Assembly (NCBI RefSeq): GCF_001650905.1
Contig: NZ_LXYG01000016.1
Span: forward strand, 248,001-312,000
DNA length: 64,000 bases
Reading direction: 5' to 3'
Source: Balneola sp. EhC07
GTDB taxonomy: Bacteria; Bacteroidota; Rhodothermia; Balneolales; Balneolaceae
In this document: positions 43,102 to 51,821 of the stretch, in pieces
How the letters are laid out: each line of letters opens with the position of its first letter
Numbering within the stretch: position 1 is the first letter of the stretch
Notes under the pieces: generated by a model
Told to the model about the DNA's origin: nothing
The model's database searches: none
The model's input: the letters and a program-made list of their open reading frames with translations, nothing else
Program-made: the position numbers and the translations under genes

Positions 43102-43136
43102 AAAAAGCTCAGCTTGGAAACAGGTTGAGCTTTTTT
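43102..43136 (+). terminator. Terminator of tRNA-Met
   Basis: AAAAGCTCA pairs with TTGAGCTTTT (inner GC/GG pairing weak), followed by T residues, 6 nt after the tRNA. Confidence 0.8.
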
Positions 43137-43200
43137 AATGATGATTTTGATCTTCCCTTCTACTATAATTGATAACTAACAGAAAAGCTGATCAAAGAAC

Positions 43201-44535
43201 ATGGACTTATCTAAGTTAAAAGAAAGTAAAACTATAGAGTTTAAAGAATCATTTAAAGATGATTCCTTGAAAACACTCTGTGCTTTTGCTAATACCAGTG
43301 GAGGTTCCCTTTTTGTAGGCGTAAAAGATGATAGTACACTTCTTGGTGGTGAAATTACAGATAAAGCCCAGCAAAGAATTGTAAATCAGATTGAGAGTGG
43401 ATTAGGAATTCAACCAAATATGCTCGTTCATAAAAATGGGAACGATGAATTTCTTGAAATCAGGGTTGTTCAAAGCAAAGCACCTGTGGATTTGAGAGGA
43501 AGATTTTATAAACGAGTTGGGAATACAACAAGAGAAATTGACCGAGAAGGATTGAAATATTTGTTATTAAAAGATATACCATGGGACTCTAAAACACGGG
43601 AAGATGTAACTCAATTTAATTTGAATCACGCACACATTTTACCTTTTGCTATGCGTGCAAAAGAGAGAATAGTTGAAGTTACACCGAGCCAGTTTGACAC
43701 TCAAGATTTTTTAAACCAGACTGGTCTAATTGTTAAGGACAAAATTACTAACGCAGCACTATTATTATTTGGCAATAGTGAAAGAGCTGAATTTCCGTAT
43801 GCCAAAATTCGTATAGCTCGTTTAAAGGGGGAAACTACAATTGTAGCTGATCACATTATTCAAGGGAATCTCACTAACCAGATTCAAGAATCAGAGCGGG
43901 TCATTAAAACTCTTTTAAATAAAAGATATAATATAACCAGTGAATCATTCAAGCGTGAAGAAGTATGGGAATATCCACTGGAAGCAATTAGAGAAGCTCT
44001 TTTGAATGCTTTAGTTCACCGAAGCTACCATATTAAAAATTCAATTATTGAAGTTAAAATATATAATGATCACATCCTTTTTTCTAATCCAGGCAAACTT
44101 CCCGATGGAATTAGTCTTAATCAACTGAAGAGAGCTCATCCTTCTATCCGTAGAAATCCTTTGATAGCTGAGGCGTTGTTTAGAGCGGGGTATATAGAAC
44201 AATTTGGCACTGGAACTTTACGAATGAAAGAAACACTAAAAGCAGCTGGGCATCCAGAGCCAGAGTTTAGCGAGGAAGAATCTGGTTTTGTTGTTCGCTT
44301 TGATGCTGTCAACGAACCAGTGGACATTAGCAATCTTGACTTAAATGAACGACAACTTAGAGCGATTGAACTGGCTTTTGAAACAGAAATTCAGGCATCT
44401 GATCTTCAGGTACATTTTCCCAATGTAAGTCGAAAAACCATTACCCGCGATTTAACTGAATTAGTTGATCTGGAAGTGTTCGAAAAAACTGGAAGGGGGA
44501 GAGGTACACGTTATTATTCAAAGTTTAAAGGTTAA
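43201..44535 (+). CDS. AlbA_2 (Schlafen-like) domain ATP-binding regulator
   Basis: A 444-residue protein: AlbA_2 domain at the N-terminus (ESKTIEFKESFKDDSLKTLC, AFANTSGGSLFVGVKDD), a middle region, a GHKL-like ATPase domain (EALLNALVHRSYH, FGTGTLRMKETLKAAGHPEP), and a C-terminal winged helix (LQVHFPNVSRKTITRDLTEL, ending GRGRGTRYY). This is the COG2865-type layout, usually taken as a DNA-binding regulator; some relatives are linked to phage or toxin functions. It stands right after a tRNA gene, a common site for acquired genes. Target unknown. Confidence 0.88.
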   Translation: MDLSKLKESKTIEFKESFKDDSLKTLCAFANTSGGSLFVGVKDDSTLLGGEITDKAQQRIVNQIESGLGIQPNMLVHKNGNDEFLEIRVVQSKAPVDLRGRFYKRVGNTTREIDREGLKYLLLKDIPWDSKTREDVTQFNLNHAHILPFAMRAKERIVEVTPSQFDTQDFLNQTGLIVKDKITNAALLLFGNSERAEFPYAKIRIARLKGETTIVADHIIQGNLTNQIQESERVIKTLLNKRYNITSESFKREEVWEYPLEAIREALLNALVHRSYHIKNSIIEVKIYNDHILFSNPGKLPDGISLNQLKRAHPSIRRNPLIAEALFRAGYIEQFGTGTLRMKETLKAAGHPEPEFSEEESGFVVRFDAVNEPVDISNLDLNERQLRAIELAFETEIQASDLQVHFPNVSRKTITRDLTELVDLEVFEKTGRGRGTRYYSKFKG

Positions 44536-44538
44536 AAT

Positions 44539-44677
44539 TTATGGGACGTTTTATGGGACATTTTTCGGAAGTTTCAAAACAATTACAAGATTTAAATGAA
44601 ACCAAAACATGTCACAACCACTAATGGAGTCCATTTTTTGATTCCAAAATAGGAATCGAATTATGGGACATTTTATG
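44539..44677. repeat. three TTATGGGACRTTTT motifs and a small palindrome
   Basis: TTATGGGACGTTTTATG at 44539, TTATGGGACATTTT at 44551 and TTATGGGACATTTTATG at 44661, with GATTCC/GGAATC (44639-44657) between. They lie in the 300-bp gap after the AlbA_2 gene, which otherwise holds no gene. They could be operators for that protein or remains of a repetitive tail lost from its C-terminus. Confidence 0.6.
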
Positions 44678-44836
44678 CCTTATAAATTACTTATTAAATC
44701 TTTGAGCTTTTTTATATAAAACCCCATCCGGTATATTTATTCGGCTAGGTTTTCTTAACCGCGTAACATATTTTCGAAATACGGGTATCAGTTAACCGGA
44801 TTTTATTCGGTTCTTTAAAAAACAAACTAACATCAC

Positions 44837-45493
44837 GTGAACAGGTCGGATCAGCTCGAACTCATTTATATTGCTCAAAATGTATTTCTGAAAGCGTACG
44901 AGAAGTACGAAGAAGTTGTGCAGGATCTGTCCGATGAGGAAAAAGAGCAGTCTAATCTGATCACTTCTATTCACGATTCACTCCAGAACCTGAACCGAAA
45001 GATCAAAGCTCATCTGAATGGTAAAATTGATATCAATAAACTACTGGATGAGTTTAATTTTGAAAAAGGAATTCTTGAAGGGGAATTGGAACTGGCTCAG
45101 AATGCCAATCCGAGAGTAAAGAGGTTAACGAAGAGAATACTGGTAAGTATCGACGAATTTCTGGAAAAAGCGGGAACCGGAAAGAAGTCACTGATTCCCA
45201 AAAGGTTTAAAGACCCAAGTCAGTTCAAATCAAAAAAGATCGCTTATCTGTTATGGTTGATTGGTTTTTTTGGAACACTTGGCTTTCAACGTTTTTATCT
45301 GGAGAAATATGGTACGGGACTTGGTTGGTTTGCCTCAGGTGGTGTGTTTGGATTAGGCGCAGCTTATGATCTATTTACTTTGGGCAAACAAGTAAAGGAA
45401 CACAACAACATCGTGGAAATGAAATTCCATGAGTTAAGGCAATCCGAGAAAAAGCATCAGATTTCCGGCAGAACAGATGATTTTTATCCATAA
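44837..45493 (+). CDS. TM2 domain protein with N-terminal coiled region
   Basis: A 218-residue protein. The first 130 residues are highly charged and helical (EKYEEVVQDLSDEEKEQSNL, LDEFNFEKGILEGELELAQN). Then comes a TM2 domain: KKIAYLLWLIGFFGTLGFQR, FYLEKYGTGLGWFASGG, ending in AAYDLFTLGKQVKEHN, two membrane helices joined by a short turn. Start is GTG 44837; no ATG is nearby. The role is unknown. It is convergent with the TonB-dependent receptor. Confidence 0.82.
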   Translation: MNRSDQLELIYIAQNVFLKAYEKYEEVVQDLSDEEKEQSNLITSIHDSLQNLNRKIKAHLNGKIDINKLLDEFNFEKGILEGELELAQNANPRVKRLTKRILVSIDEFLEKAGTGKKSLIPKRFKDPSQFKSKKIAYLLWLIGFFGTLGFQRFYLEKYGTGLGWFASGGVFGLGAAYDLFTLGKQVKEHNNIVEMKFHELRQSEKKHQISGRTDDFYP

Positions 45494-45551
45494 AAGATCC
45501 GTTAGATCGTTCAAATGCAGATTTCCTAACCCAGCAATCGGCTCCGGATTT

Positions 45552-47942
45552 TTACTTTCCTCCAAAGTTGTAGCGCAAGTTTAAACGAAAGGCTCTGCTT
45601 GACCAGCTGTACTTACTGTTTGTATATGAAAATGGTTGAATAATTTCACGATCGCTATTCCTTGAATTAAACAGATCTCTGATATTCAAAGAAATGTTTG
45701 CTTTGTCATCCAAAAAATCTTTTGACAGTCCCGTGCCTACAAAAGACCGACCGGCTCGTGTACCTTGTGTGGTTTGTTGGGCTCCACGATAAGTTATATA
45801 TGACTGAAAGTTCCAGCCGTCCAGGAACTGCCACCGAACTCTCACACGACTGGTAAAAGTTTCCGATTCACTTTGATAAACCTGATTTTGAAAACTGCCT
45901 TCTCTGTTGGATTGGTAAATATTTAAACTTCCCGAAAGTTGAAGTCCGGTAAAAAGCTTTTGGTCAGCTGAAAACTCAACTCCCCAGGCATCTTCTGTAG
46001 CCAGGTTGATCGGAGTTTCTGTAGTTATCCCATTATCAATGGTAGATACATCTTCAATAACGTCTGTTCTGTGGCGGTAATAAAAACTGGTAAGTACGGA
46101 GCCGGTTTCCCAATAGCGTAAATAACCTGCTTCATAAGAGTTGCTGAATTCCGGTTTCAGGTCCGGGTTTCCAACTTCCCGGTTTCTGTCATTTTCGATT
46201 TCCACAAATGGTAATAACTGTCCTGACCAAGGTCTGGAAATTCTGCGACTATAGCTTAATTGTACCGAGTTCAGCTCATTGATGGTATAGGATAGAAAAG
46301 CGCTTGGGAAAAAGTTTGTGTAATCCTGAGAGCTGGAAGTGCCTGATTCATCTAATCGGGAACTGATTCTCGTATTTTCGACTCGCAAACCTATCTGATA
46401 AGTAAATGGTTTAATTTCGCCTGAGTAGATTCCATACAGTGCATTAATATTTTCAGAATAAATAAAATTATCAGCAGGTCCGATATCCTGACCGGAACGT
46501 ACCCATGTCCCGTTTTGAAATTCCTCTACCAGATAATCATTATCCTGCCATTCATAATCATAACGCAGCCCCGCTTCAAGTTTTCCTGATTCGCCCAGAG
46601 GTTGCTCATAATCAACATCAAAACGAGCTTCCCGGTATACTTCACCTGCATTGGTTCGTTGCTGAACTGCAGTTCCGCTCCCTTGTTGTACGATCTGATC
46701 AAAGTTTATTTTTCCGTTTTCCTGTCCGAATTCGAAATCAAGATCTGCCACTAATCTGTGATCCCGGTTTTTATTGAATTTCTTTTCGTACTGAACTCTG
46801 ACATCAAAATCATTTTCAGTTTCATCTTCCAGTACTTCGCGTTCTGTTTCCTGAATAATACCCCAGTTTTCATTTGCTGATTGGTACACCTGATCGTTAT
46901 CAGGATTATAATCGATATAATTTACATTTCGGTCCTCGGTTTGATTTTCCAGATTAATTCTGGATGAAATGGTAACAATTTGATCGTTATCCAGAAAGAT
47001 ATCTGCTCCGAGATTAAAACTAACTTCTTTTTCCGTTTCGTCTGTTTCTGAGGATTCGCTGTAAGCATAAGTGGTATCATTGCTGAAGCTTTGAAAAGTA
47101 TTGCCGGTTTCGGGTTCACTTTCATACTCTACCTGGGCGTCAGCAAACCAATTTATTCGTTTCTTTTGATAATTTACATTAGTTCCAAGGCTGTAATCTT
47201 GTGGATAGCCTGCATTTGCACGAACCGTTCCGTTAAATCCCAGTTCTGCTCCATCCACCAAAATTATATCAATAATACCGCCGGTTCCATTTGCGGCATA
47301 ACGGGCAGAAGGATTAGTGATGATCTTTACTTCTTCTATCAATCCGGAAGGGATACTGCTTAAGGCATCGGTTCCATTCCTAACAAGATTAGAAGGTCGA
47401 CCATTAATTAAAATTTGAACACCTTGATTTCCGCGCAAGCTCACGTTTCCTTCAAAATCGGTTGAAATGGAAGGAACATTATCCAGCACATCAAGAGCGG
47501 AACCGCCGAGGCTTGTAATATCATCCTGAACATTAAAAGAGCGGCTATCAAAATTCATTTCCATATAGGAGCGCTCTCCGCGGACTTCTACCTCATCTAA
47601 CTCCGCTTCCGTTGGTTGAAGTGTGATGGCACCCAGATCGAGTCTTTCACCTGACTTTATGGTTATTTGTCTTCTGACATCAGCAAAAGCCAGAAAAGTA
47701 ATTTCAATGGAATAAGATCCGGGATCGAGTTGAAGCGAGAAACTTCCTTGTGTATCAGTGACGGTACCGGTCAGTAGCGAATCATTTTTATAAACCGCAA
47801 CAGTAGCATTGATCAAAGGTTCGCCTTCATCGTCAAAAACGTTACCTGTGAGATTGCCGGATGTAGCAGAATTCTGAGCCGTTAAGCTCACCGATAAGAG
47901 TAAGAATAAAAAGGTTAAAACTAGCAATCTCAGATCAAACAT
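45552..47942 (-). CDS. TonB-dependent outer-membrane receptor
   Basis: A 796-residue protein. Signal peptide, a carboxypeptidase-regulatory-like beta-sandwich (NLTGNVFDDEGEPLINATV to about residue 110), the plug (DVLDNVPSISTDFEGNVSLR, GVQILINGRPSNLV, SARYAANGTGGIIDIIL), and a barrel of the OMP_b-brl type ending RAFRLNLRYNFGGK. It lacks an obvious TonB box. Substrate unknown. It is followed by no SusD-like gene, so carbohydrate uptake by a SusCD pair is unlikely. A two-component pair lies directly upstream in the same direction and may control it. Confidence 0.93.
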   Translation of the reverse strand: MFDLRLLVLTFLFLLLSVSLTAQNSATSGNLTGNVFDDEGEPLINATVAVYKNDSLLTGTVTDTQGSFSLQLDPGSYSIEITFLAFADVRRQITIKSGERLDLGAITLQPTEAELDEVEVRGERSYMEMNFDSRSFNVQDDITSLGGSALDVLDNVPSISTDFEGNVSLRGNQGVQILINGRPSNLVRNGTDALSSIPSGLIEEVKIITNPSARYAANGTGGIIDIILVDGAELGFNGTVRANAGYPQDYSLGTNVNYQKKRINWFADAQVEYESEPETGNTFQSFSNDTTYAYSESSETDETEKEVSFNLGADIFLDNDQIVTISSRINLENQTEDRNVNYIDYNPDNDQVYQSANENWGIIQETEREVLEDETENDFDVRVQYEKKFNKNRDHRLVADLDFEFGQENGKINFDQIVQQGSGTAVQQRTNAGEVYREARFDVDYEQPLGESGKLEAGLRYDYEWQDNDYLVEEFQNGTWVRSGQDIGPADNFIYSENINALYGIYSGEIKPFTYQIGLRVENTRISSRLDESGTSSSQDYTNFFPSAFLSYTINELNSVQLSYSRRISRPWSGQLLPFVEIENDRNREVGNPDLKPEFSNSYEAGYLRYWETGSVLTSFYYRHRTDVIEDVSTIDNGITTETPINLATEDAWGVEFSADQKLFTGLQLSGSLNIYQSNREGSFQNQVYQSESETFTSRVRVRWQFLDGWNFQSYITYRGAQQTTQGTRAGRSFVGTGLSKDFLDDKANISLNIRDLFNSRNSDREIIQPFSYTNSKYSWSSRAFRLNLRYNFGGK

Positions 47943-48035
47943 TCACTTTCGTCTATTGAGTTAGTTGATTATACAATCAAAGTTAACCTGCAACCTTGCG
48001 TTGATTCTGTAGCAAAACTGAATCAATTTTGAAGT

Positions 48036-49313
48036 TTAGTCTGTTTTTACACTCTTTAAACTAATTCGAACAGTGTGCCAGTTTTTTTCTGTGGTATAAG
48101 AGATGGGCATTGCGTTTTGATCAACTATCCTTTTTACGATGGAAAGACCCAGGCCAATAGAATCAGAATTTTGTTCGCCTTTTTTAAATCTTTCAAACAG
48201 GACAGAAGGTTCAGTATTCAATTCTTTTCCTGTATTTGAAATTTCAAGATAGTCACTGTTTAGTTTAATATTAATTTCACCATTCTGAATGTTATGGTTT
48301 ACAGCATTTCGGAATAGGTTTGACCACAAAATCTCAGCAAGTGAAGGATGGATTTTTAGTATTACAGAATCACTGATATCAGTAGCTAATTTTAGGTTAT
48401 TGAGGCTTAATAACTCCTGAAAAGCATCAATTCCATCTTTAATTATCGTACTTATATTTACCGTTTCGTTTGTGGAAAATTCATGGTTTTCGATTTTTGT
48501 TAACAATGCCAAAGAATCATTTAATCGCGAAAGTTTATTCAGTGTTGTTTCCAGTTTTTCTACATAGCTGTATTGTTGCTCATTCAGGTTGGTTTCAGTA
48601 AGAAGTTCTAATTTGCCTTTAGCGATAGCAACGGGAGTCTGAAGTTCGTGAGAGGCATTTTCGGCAAATTCCTTCAAATTATTGAAATCAGAAACAGCTT
48701 TTTTTGTCATTTCTTCAACAAAGATGTTCAAATCTCTGAACTCTTTTACATTGGTTGGTTCAGCTTTCAGATATTTTTTTTCGTTAATTTGAAAATTTTG
48801 AATTCTGTTAAGGGTATTTCGAAATGGTTTAAAAAGAGGACCTGAAACAACAAATCCTATTCCGACAGCACCAAGCACCTGTAAACCCAGAATCCAAAGC
48901 AGAATAGAAATAACAGCCTCTCTCACATCGTTAGATTCGATCATATTTCCATAGGTAGAAATAAAGTAAGTTGTATCGTTGATGTTTCTGAAAGCAGAAA
49001 CTTTCACATTTTTTTCTTCTCTCTCAAGACGGTCGTCCCAAATCAATGTGTCAGATACTTGTGTATTATTTTCTTTAAAGGTACTTAAAGGAGTAATAAT
49101 CAGATTTTCATCCTGATCGAGCTCTCTGAATTTGGCAAAGGTTTTTCCTTGCTCTAGCAAGTAAGTAACTCTGTCAATTCTATCAAGAAACTCGAACTTC
49201 AATTCACGGTCTATTTCATCTTTAATGATGTGATAGGATATAATACCGCCTATACCAAGTACAACAACACTTACGGCAAGATAAATGAGTAGAAACTTAG
49301 TGAATAACTTCAC
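48036..49313 (-). CDS. sensor histidine kinase
   Basis: A 425-residue inner-membrane kinase. TM1 at about 6-28, a 100-residue periplasmic part, TM2 at about 136-158, a linker, then the dimerisation helix with phospho-acceptor His222 (FAENASHELQTPVAIAKGKL), the N box FRNAVNHNIQNG and G box GLGLSIVKRIV. The signal is unknown. Its start overlaps the response regulator by 4 nt, so the pair is co-translated. The TonB-dependent receptor 93 bp downstream may be its target. Confidence 0.94.
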   Translation of the reverse strand: MKLFTKFLLIYLAVSVVVLGIGGIISYHIIKDEIDRELKFEFLDRIDRVTYLLEQGKTFAKFRELDQDENLIITPLSTFKENNTQVSDTLIWDDRLEREEKNVKVSAFRNINDTTYFISTYGNMIESNDVREAVISILLWILGLQVLGAVGIGFVVSGPLFKPFRNTLNRIQNFQINEKKYLKAEPTNVKEFRDLNIFVEEMTKKAVSDFNNLKEFAENASHELQTPVAIAKGKLELLTETNLNEQQYSYVEKLETTLNKLSRLNDSLALLTKIENHEFSTNETVNISTIIKDGIDAFQELLSLNNLKLATDISDSVILKIHPSLAEILWSNLFRNAVNHNIQNGEINIKLNSDYLEISNTGKELNTEPSVLFERFKKGEQNSDSIGLGLSIVKRIVDQNAMPISYTTEKNWHTVRISLKSVKTD

Positions 49314-49999
49314 GAGGATCTCCTGTTAGCATTGAATTTGTAACCAATGCTGTAAATACTCTCGATGTAATCATTTGCCCCTGCCTGAATAAGTTTTTTC
49401 CTCAGGTTTTTAATATGCTGATAAACAAAATCCAGATTATCGAGATGCCCCACATAATCACCCCATAAATGTTCAGCGATGGTTTGCTTGGAAAGCACAT
49501 GATTTTTATTGGAAGAAAAATAGAGCAATAGGTCGTACTCTTTGGGAGTAAGATCCACTACCGTTTCGTTTACTTTCGTTTCCATCTTTTTTGTATGAAT
49601 AGCAATTTCATTGATCTGAACAACATCATCTCCATTAAGATTATTTCTTCGGTAAACAGCTTTAATGCGAGCATGAAGTTCAGCAAGTTGAAACGGCTTA
49701 GTCAGATAATCATCGGCACCGATTTCCAAACCTGTGACTTTGTCGTCCAGAGAGTTTTTTGCAGAAATTATAATTGTTCCGGTTTGGGGGCGGGCAGACT
49801 TTAACTCTCTCAAAATCTGAAGACCACTGCCCCCCGGAATCATCAGGTCAATGAGAACTATATCATAAGTGAAAGACATGATCTTGTTGAATGCGGTATC
49901 GTAATCGGGAGCAGTTTCACAACGATTTCCTCCCCGTTTCAGGTAAGTGAGAATATTTTCCAAGAGATCCTGATTGTCTTCGATAACTAATATTTTCAT
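49310..49999 (-). CDS. OmpR/PhoB-type response regulator
   Basis: A 229-residue regulator. Receiver domain with phospho-acceptor Asp51 (IVLIDLMIPGGSG) and Lys101 (DDYLTKPFQL), followed by a winged-helix DNA-binding domain (VDLTPKEYDLLLYFSSNKNH, DFVYQHIKNLRKKLIQAG, IYSIGYKF). First gene of the pair with the kinase. No binding repeats were recognised. Confidence 0.95.
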   Translation of the reverse strand: MKILVIEDNQDLLENILTYLKRGGNRCETAPDYDTAFNKIMSFTYDIVLIDLMIPGGSGLQILRELKSARPQTGTIIISAKNSLDDKVTGLEIGADDYLTKPFQLAELHARIKAVYRRNNLNGDDVVQINEIAIHTKKMETKVNETVVDLTPKEYDLLLYFSSNKNHVLSKQTIAEHLWGDYVGHLDNLDFVYQHIKNLRKKLIQAGANDYIESIYSIGYKFNANRRSS

Positions 50000-50322
50000 A
50001 GCAATGATAAGATAACTCTAAACTTTGAAGGAAAACTGAAGAGAACATTGAATAAAGAGGAGCCTATCCAATTGCCGTATTTTTTATTCCATAATGAGTT
50101 GAAGATCTGAAATTTGATACAAAAAAAAGCCGACCCCAAATCAATGTAGGTCGGCTAATATCATCTACAGACGGCTATTACCCCATTTGCAATTAAAACA
50201 TAAGTCTAACACTCAACACGCTCAATAGTGAGATTTACGTAATTTGTATACGTGTTTTTATGTAGACATTGCGTAAAAGCAAAATCTCAAATTACAATTA
50301 ACAGTTGCAGTAAGTAAAAAAG
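50000..50322. other. intergenic region with hairpins downstream of the NarL-type gene
   Basis: No reading frame. On the minus strand, after the regulator that ends at 50323, there is a possible stem TGAGATTT/AAATCTCA (about 50226-50290) and then a terminator at 50121-50156. The 165-nt distance from stop codon to terminator is unusually long and may hold a structured 3' UTR or small RNA. Confidence 0.5.
50121..50156 (-). terminator. Terminator on the minus strand
   Basis: AGCCGACC pairs with GGTCGGCT around a 13-nt loop and is followed by eight T residues on the minus strand. It probably ends the transcript of the NarL-type regulator. Confidence 0.85.
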
Positions 50323-50961
50323 CTATGCTACATCGTTACTTAGAGCGTAGCGGACAAGGCTAGCTGTATTTTTCAAACCTAGTTTCTTGAGGAGGTTGGT
50401 GCGGTGTTTATCTACCGTTCGGGGACTAATAAATAACTTCTCTCCGATCTCAGAGCTGGTTAAGCCTTTTACGATATAGGAAAGTACTTCCTGTTCTCTG
50501 GGTGTAATGGAAGTTCGTTTTCCTTTTTTTAATCGGGATAATCTGAGGTATTCCCGGGTCATCATTTTCGAGAATTGCTTACCGAGATGAGTTTCTCCAT
50601 CAGAGATCTTTTTGGCTGCTTCCACAAGTTCGATCTTATCGGCTGACTTGAGCAGCAATCCGTTTGCACCGGAATCCAGAAATTCGTTCAGCGTTTTTTC
50701 TGATGCATTATCTGTCAGAATTAAGATCTTAGCGTTAGGGAATTTGTCAGAGATCTTATTGGCTAATTGAATTCCACTTATTTCAGGCATATCAAATGAA
50801 ATTACACACAGCTCCGGCAACACGTTTTCGTACGCTGTTAAAATGAGCGCACCATTATCTATTTCGCTGAGGATCTCAAAGTCTGCCTCACGAAGAATGG
50901 AGATTAATCCATGCCTGAATATTTCGTTGCCGTCTGCAACAATTGTGGTAATAGTACCCAT
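50323..50961 (-). CDS. NarL/FixJ-type response regulator (LuxR helix-turn-helix)
   Basis: A 212-residue regulator. Receiver domain with phospho-acceptor Asp57 (CVISFDMPEISG) and LLLKSADK near residue 105; LuxR-type DNA-binding domain at the end (TPREQEVLSYIVKGLTSSEI, FISPRTVDKHRTNLLKKLG). No cognate kinase lies beside it, so it is an orphan. A GGGAGG-type ribosome site precedes the start. Confidence 0.93.
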   Translation of the reverse strand: MGTITTIVADGNEIFRHGLISILREADFEILSEIDNGALILTAYENVLPELCVISFDMPEISGIQLANKISDKFPNAKILILTDNASEKTLNEFLDSGANGLLLKSADKIELVEAAKKISDGETHLGKQFSKMMTREYLRLSRLKKGKRTSITPREQEVLSYIVKGLTSSEIGEKLFISPRTVDKHRTNLLKKLGLKNTASLVRYALSNDVA

Positions 50962-51067
50962 GAGACCTCCCCAGGCTCATTGGTTTACAAATGGACAGCT
51001 AATTTAATTAAAATAGTTGGTTAGGCAAGAATTATTTTTCTTGATGTTATGAATCAATACATATAAT

Positions 51068-51281
51068 GGGTCATCCTGAACTTGTTTCAGGATCTTACGG
51101 AATGGCTTAGTTTAAATATCCGAGCATCAATTATTTTAATGTATCATACCAATCCCATTATAAACGTATTGCTAGCTTATCCGAAGTTGGTCAAAAATAT
51201 AGATAGGCTTTGTTTTAAGTCATTAATAAAGATTCAAGATGTGTTCCTTACAAAGATCCTGAAACAAGTTCAGGATGACCC
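51068..51281. repeat. possible MITE-like element with 29-bp perfect inverted ends
   Basis: 51068-51096 (GGGTCATCCTGAACTTGT...) is the exact reverse complement of 51253-51281, 29 of 29. Each arm is itself a small palindrome (CCTGAA/TTCAGG). The 156-bp interior is AT-rich with no credible gene. No clear target-site duplication flanks it. The DNA on both sides up to 50962 and 51311 shows nothing else. Confidence 0.7.
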
Positions 51282-51311
51282 CACTTATTTGCGACCATTT
51301 TTGCCAGAATA

Positions 51312-51740
51312 TTAAAGACCCATTAGAACCCACAAGCTCAATCCGCTTTTAATACTCCAAAGCACCGTCCTGAACCAATTTGTTTTTACCAATCCATCGA
51401 TCAGTGAATCCACTTTGCCGTGTTTTAACGCATTATGCTTTGGCACGGAAAGAAAAAATGTAGAAAGCCAGATCAATATCACCAGATAAAAGCCAAAAGC
51501 GTTGAGAGTTGTCCAGCCTTCCATCCATGCAAGAACGCCAGAAGTTGAAAGTTCAATACTCATGACGGGCATCACAATAATTCCGGTTCTCACAGAGTGA
51601 TGCTTATGGAATTTTGCGAAATTCTCTTCATTTAAAAAGCGAAAAGAAGGATAATGAACTAACTGCACGTACCATATCAAGCCGGTCATAAAAAAAGTGC
51701 AGAAAGTATTTATCAAAAAAATGGTTTCAAGCGACATCAA
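51312..51740 (-). CDS. conserved hypothetical membrane protein
   Basis: A 142-residue protein with four membrane helices (about 5-27, 53-70, 78-100 and 122-140). The conserved-looking part is WYVQLVHYPSFRFL followed by FAKFHKHHSVRTG and a Glu in the second helix (VMSIELSTSG); the clustered His residues could bind a metal or haem. Family not identified with certainty. Divergent from aspS, 81 bp apart. Confidence 0.7.
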   Translation of the reverse strand: MMSLETIFLINTFCTFFMTGLIWYVQLVHYPSFRFLNEENFAKFHKHHSVRTGIIVMPVMSIELSTSGVLAWMEGWTTLNAFGFYLVILIWLSTFFLSVPKHNALKHGKVDSLIDGLVKTNWFRTVLWSIKSGLSLWVLMGL

Positions 51741-51821
51741 ACAAGCTATTCGTTATTGTATTCCTTATTTTTGGCGATCTTATAACCAAAGTTTTCATTC
51801 TACGATTCACTTTACCTAAAA

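Noticed and set aside
43022-44836. Genomic island at tRNA-Met with the AlbA_2 gene
   Set aside because: I found no integrase, no direct repeat of the tRNA end and no other accessory gene, so only the position is suggestive.
46505-47363. Frames opposite the TonB-dependent receptor
   Set aside because: They are shadows of the receptor's barrel and plug; no start context or protein pattern.
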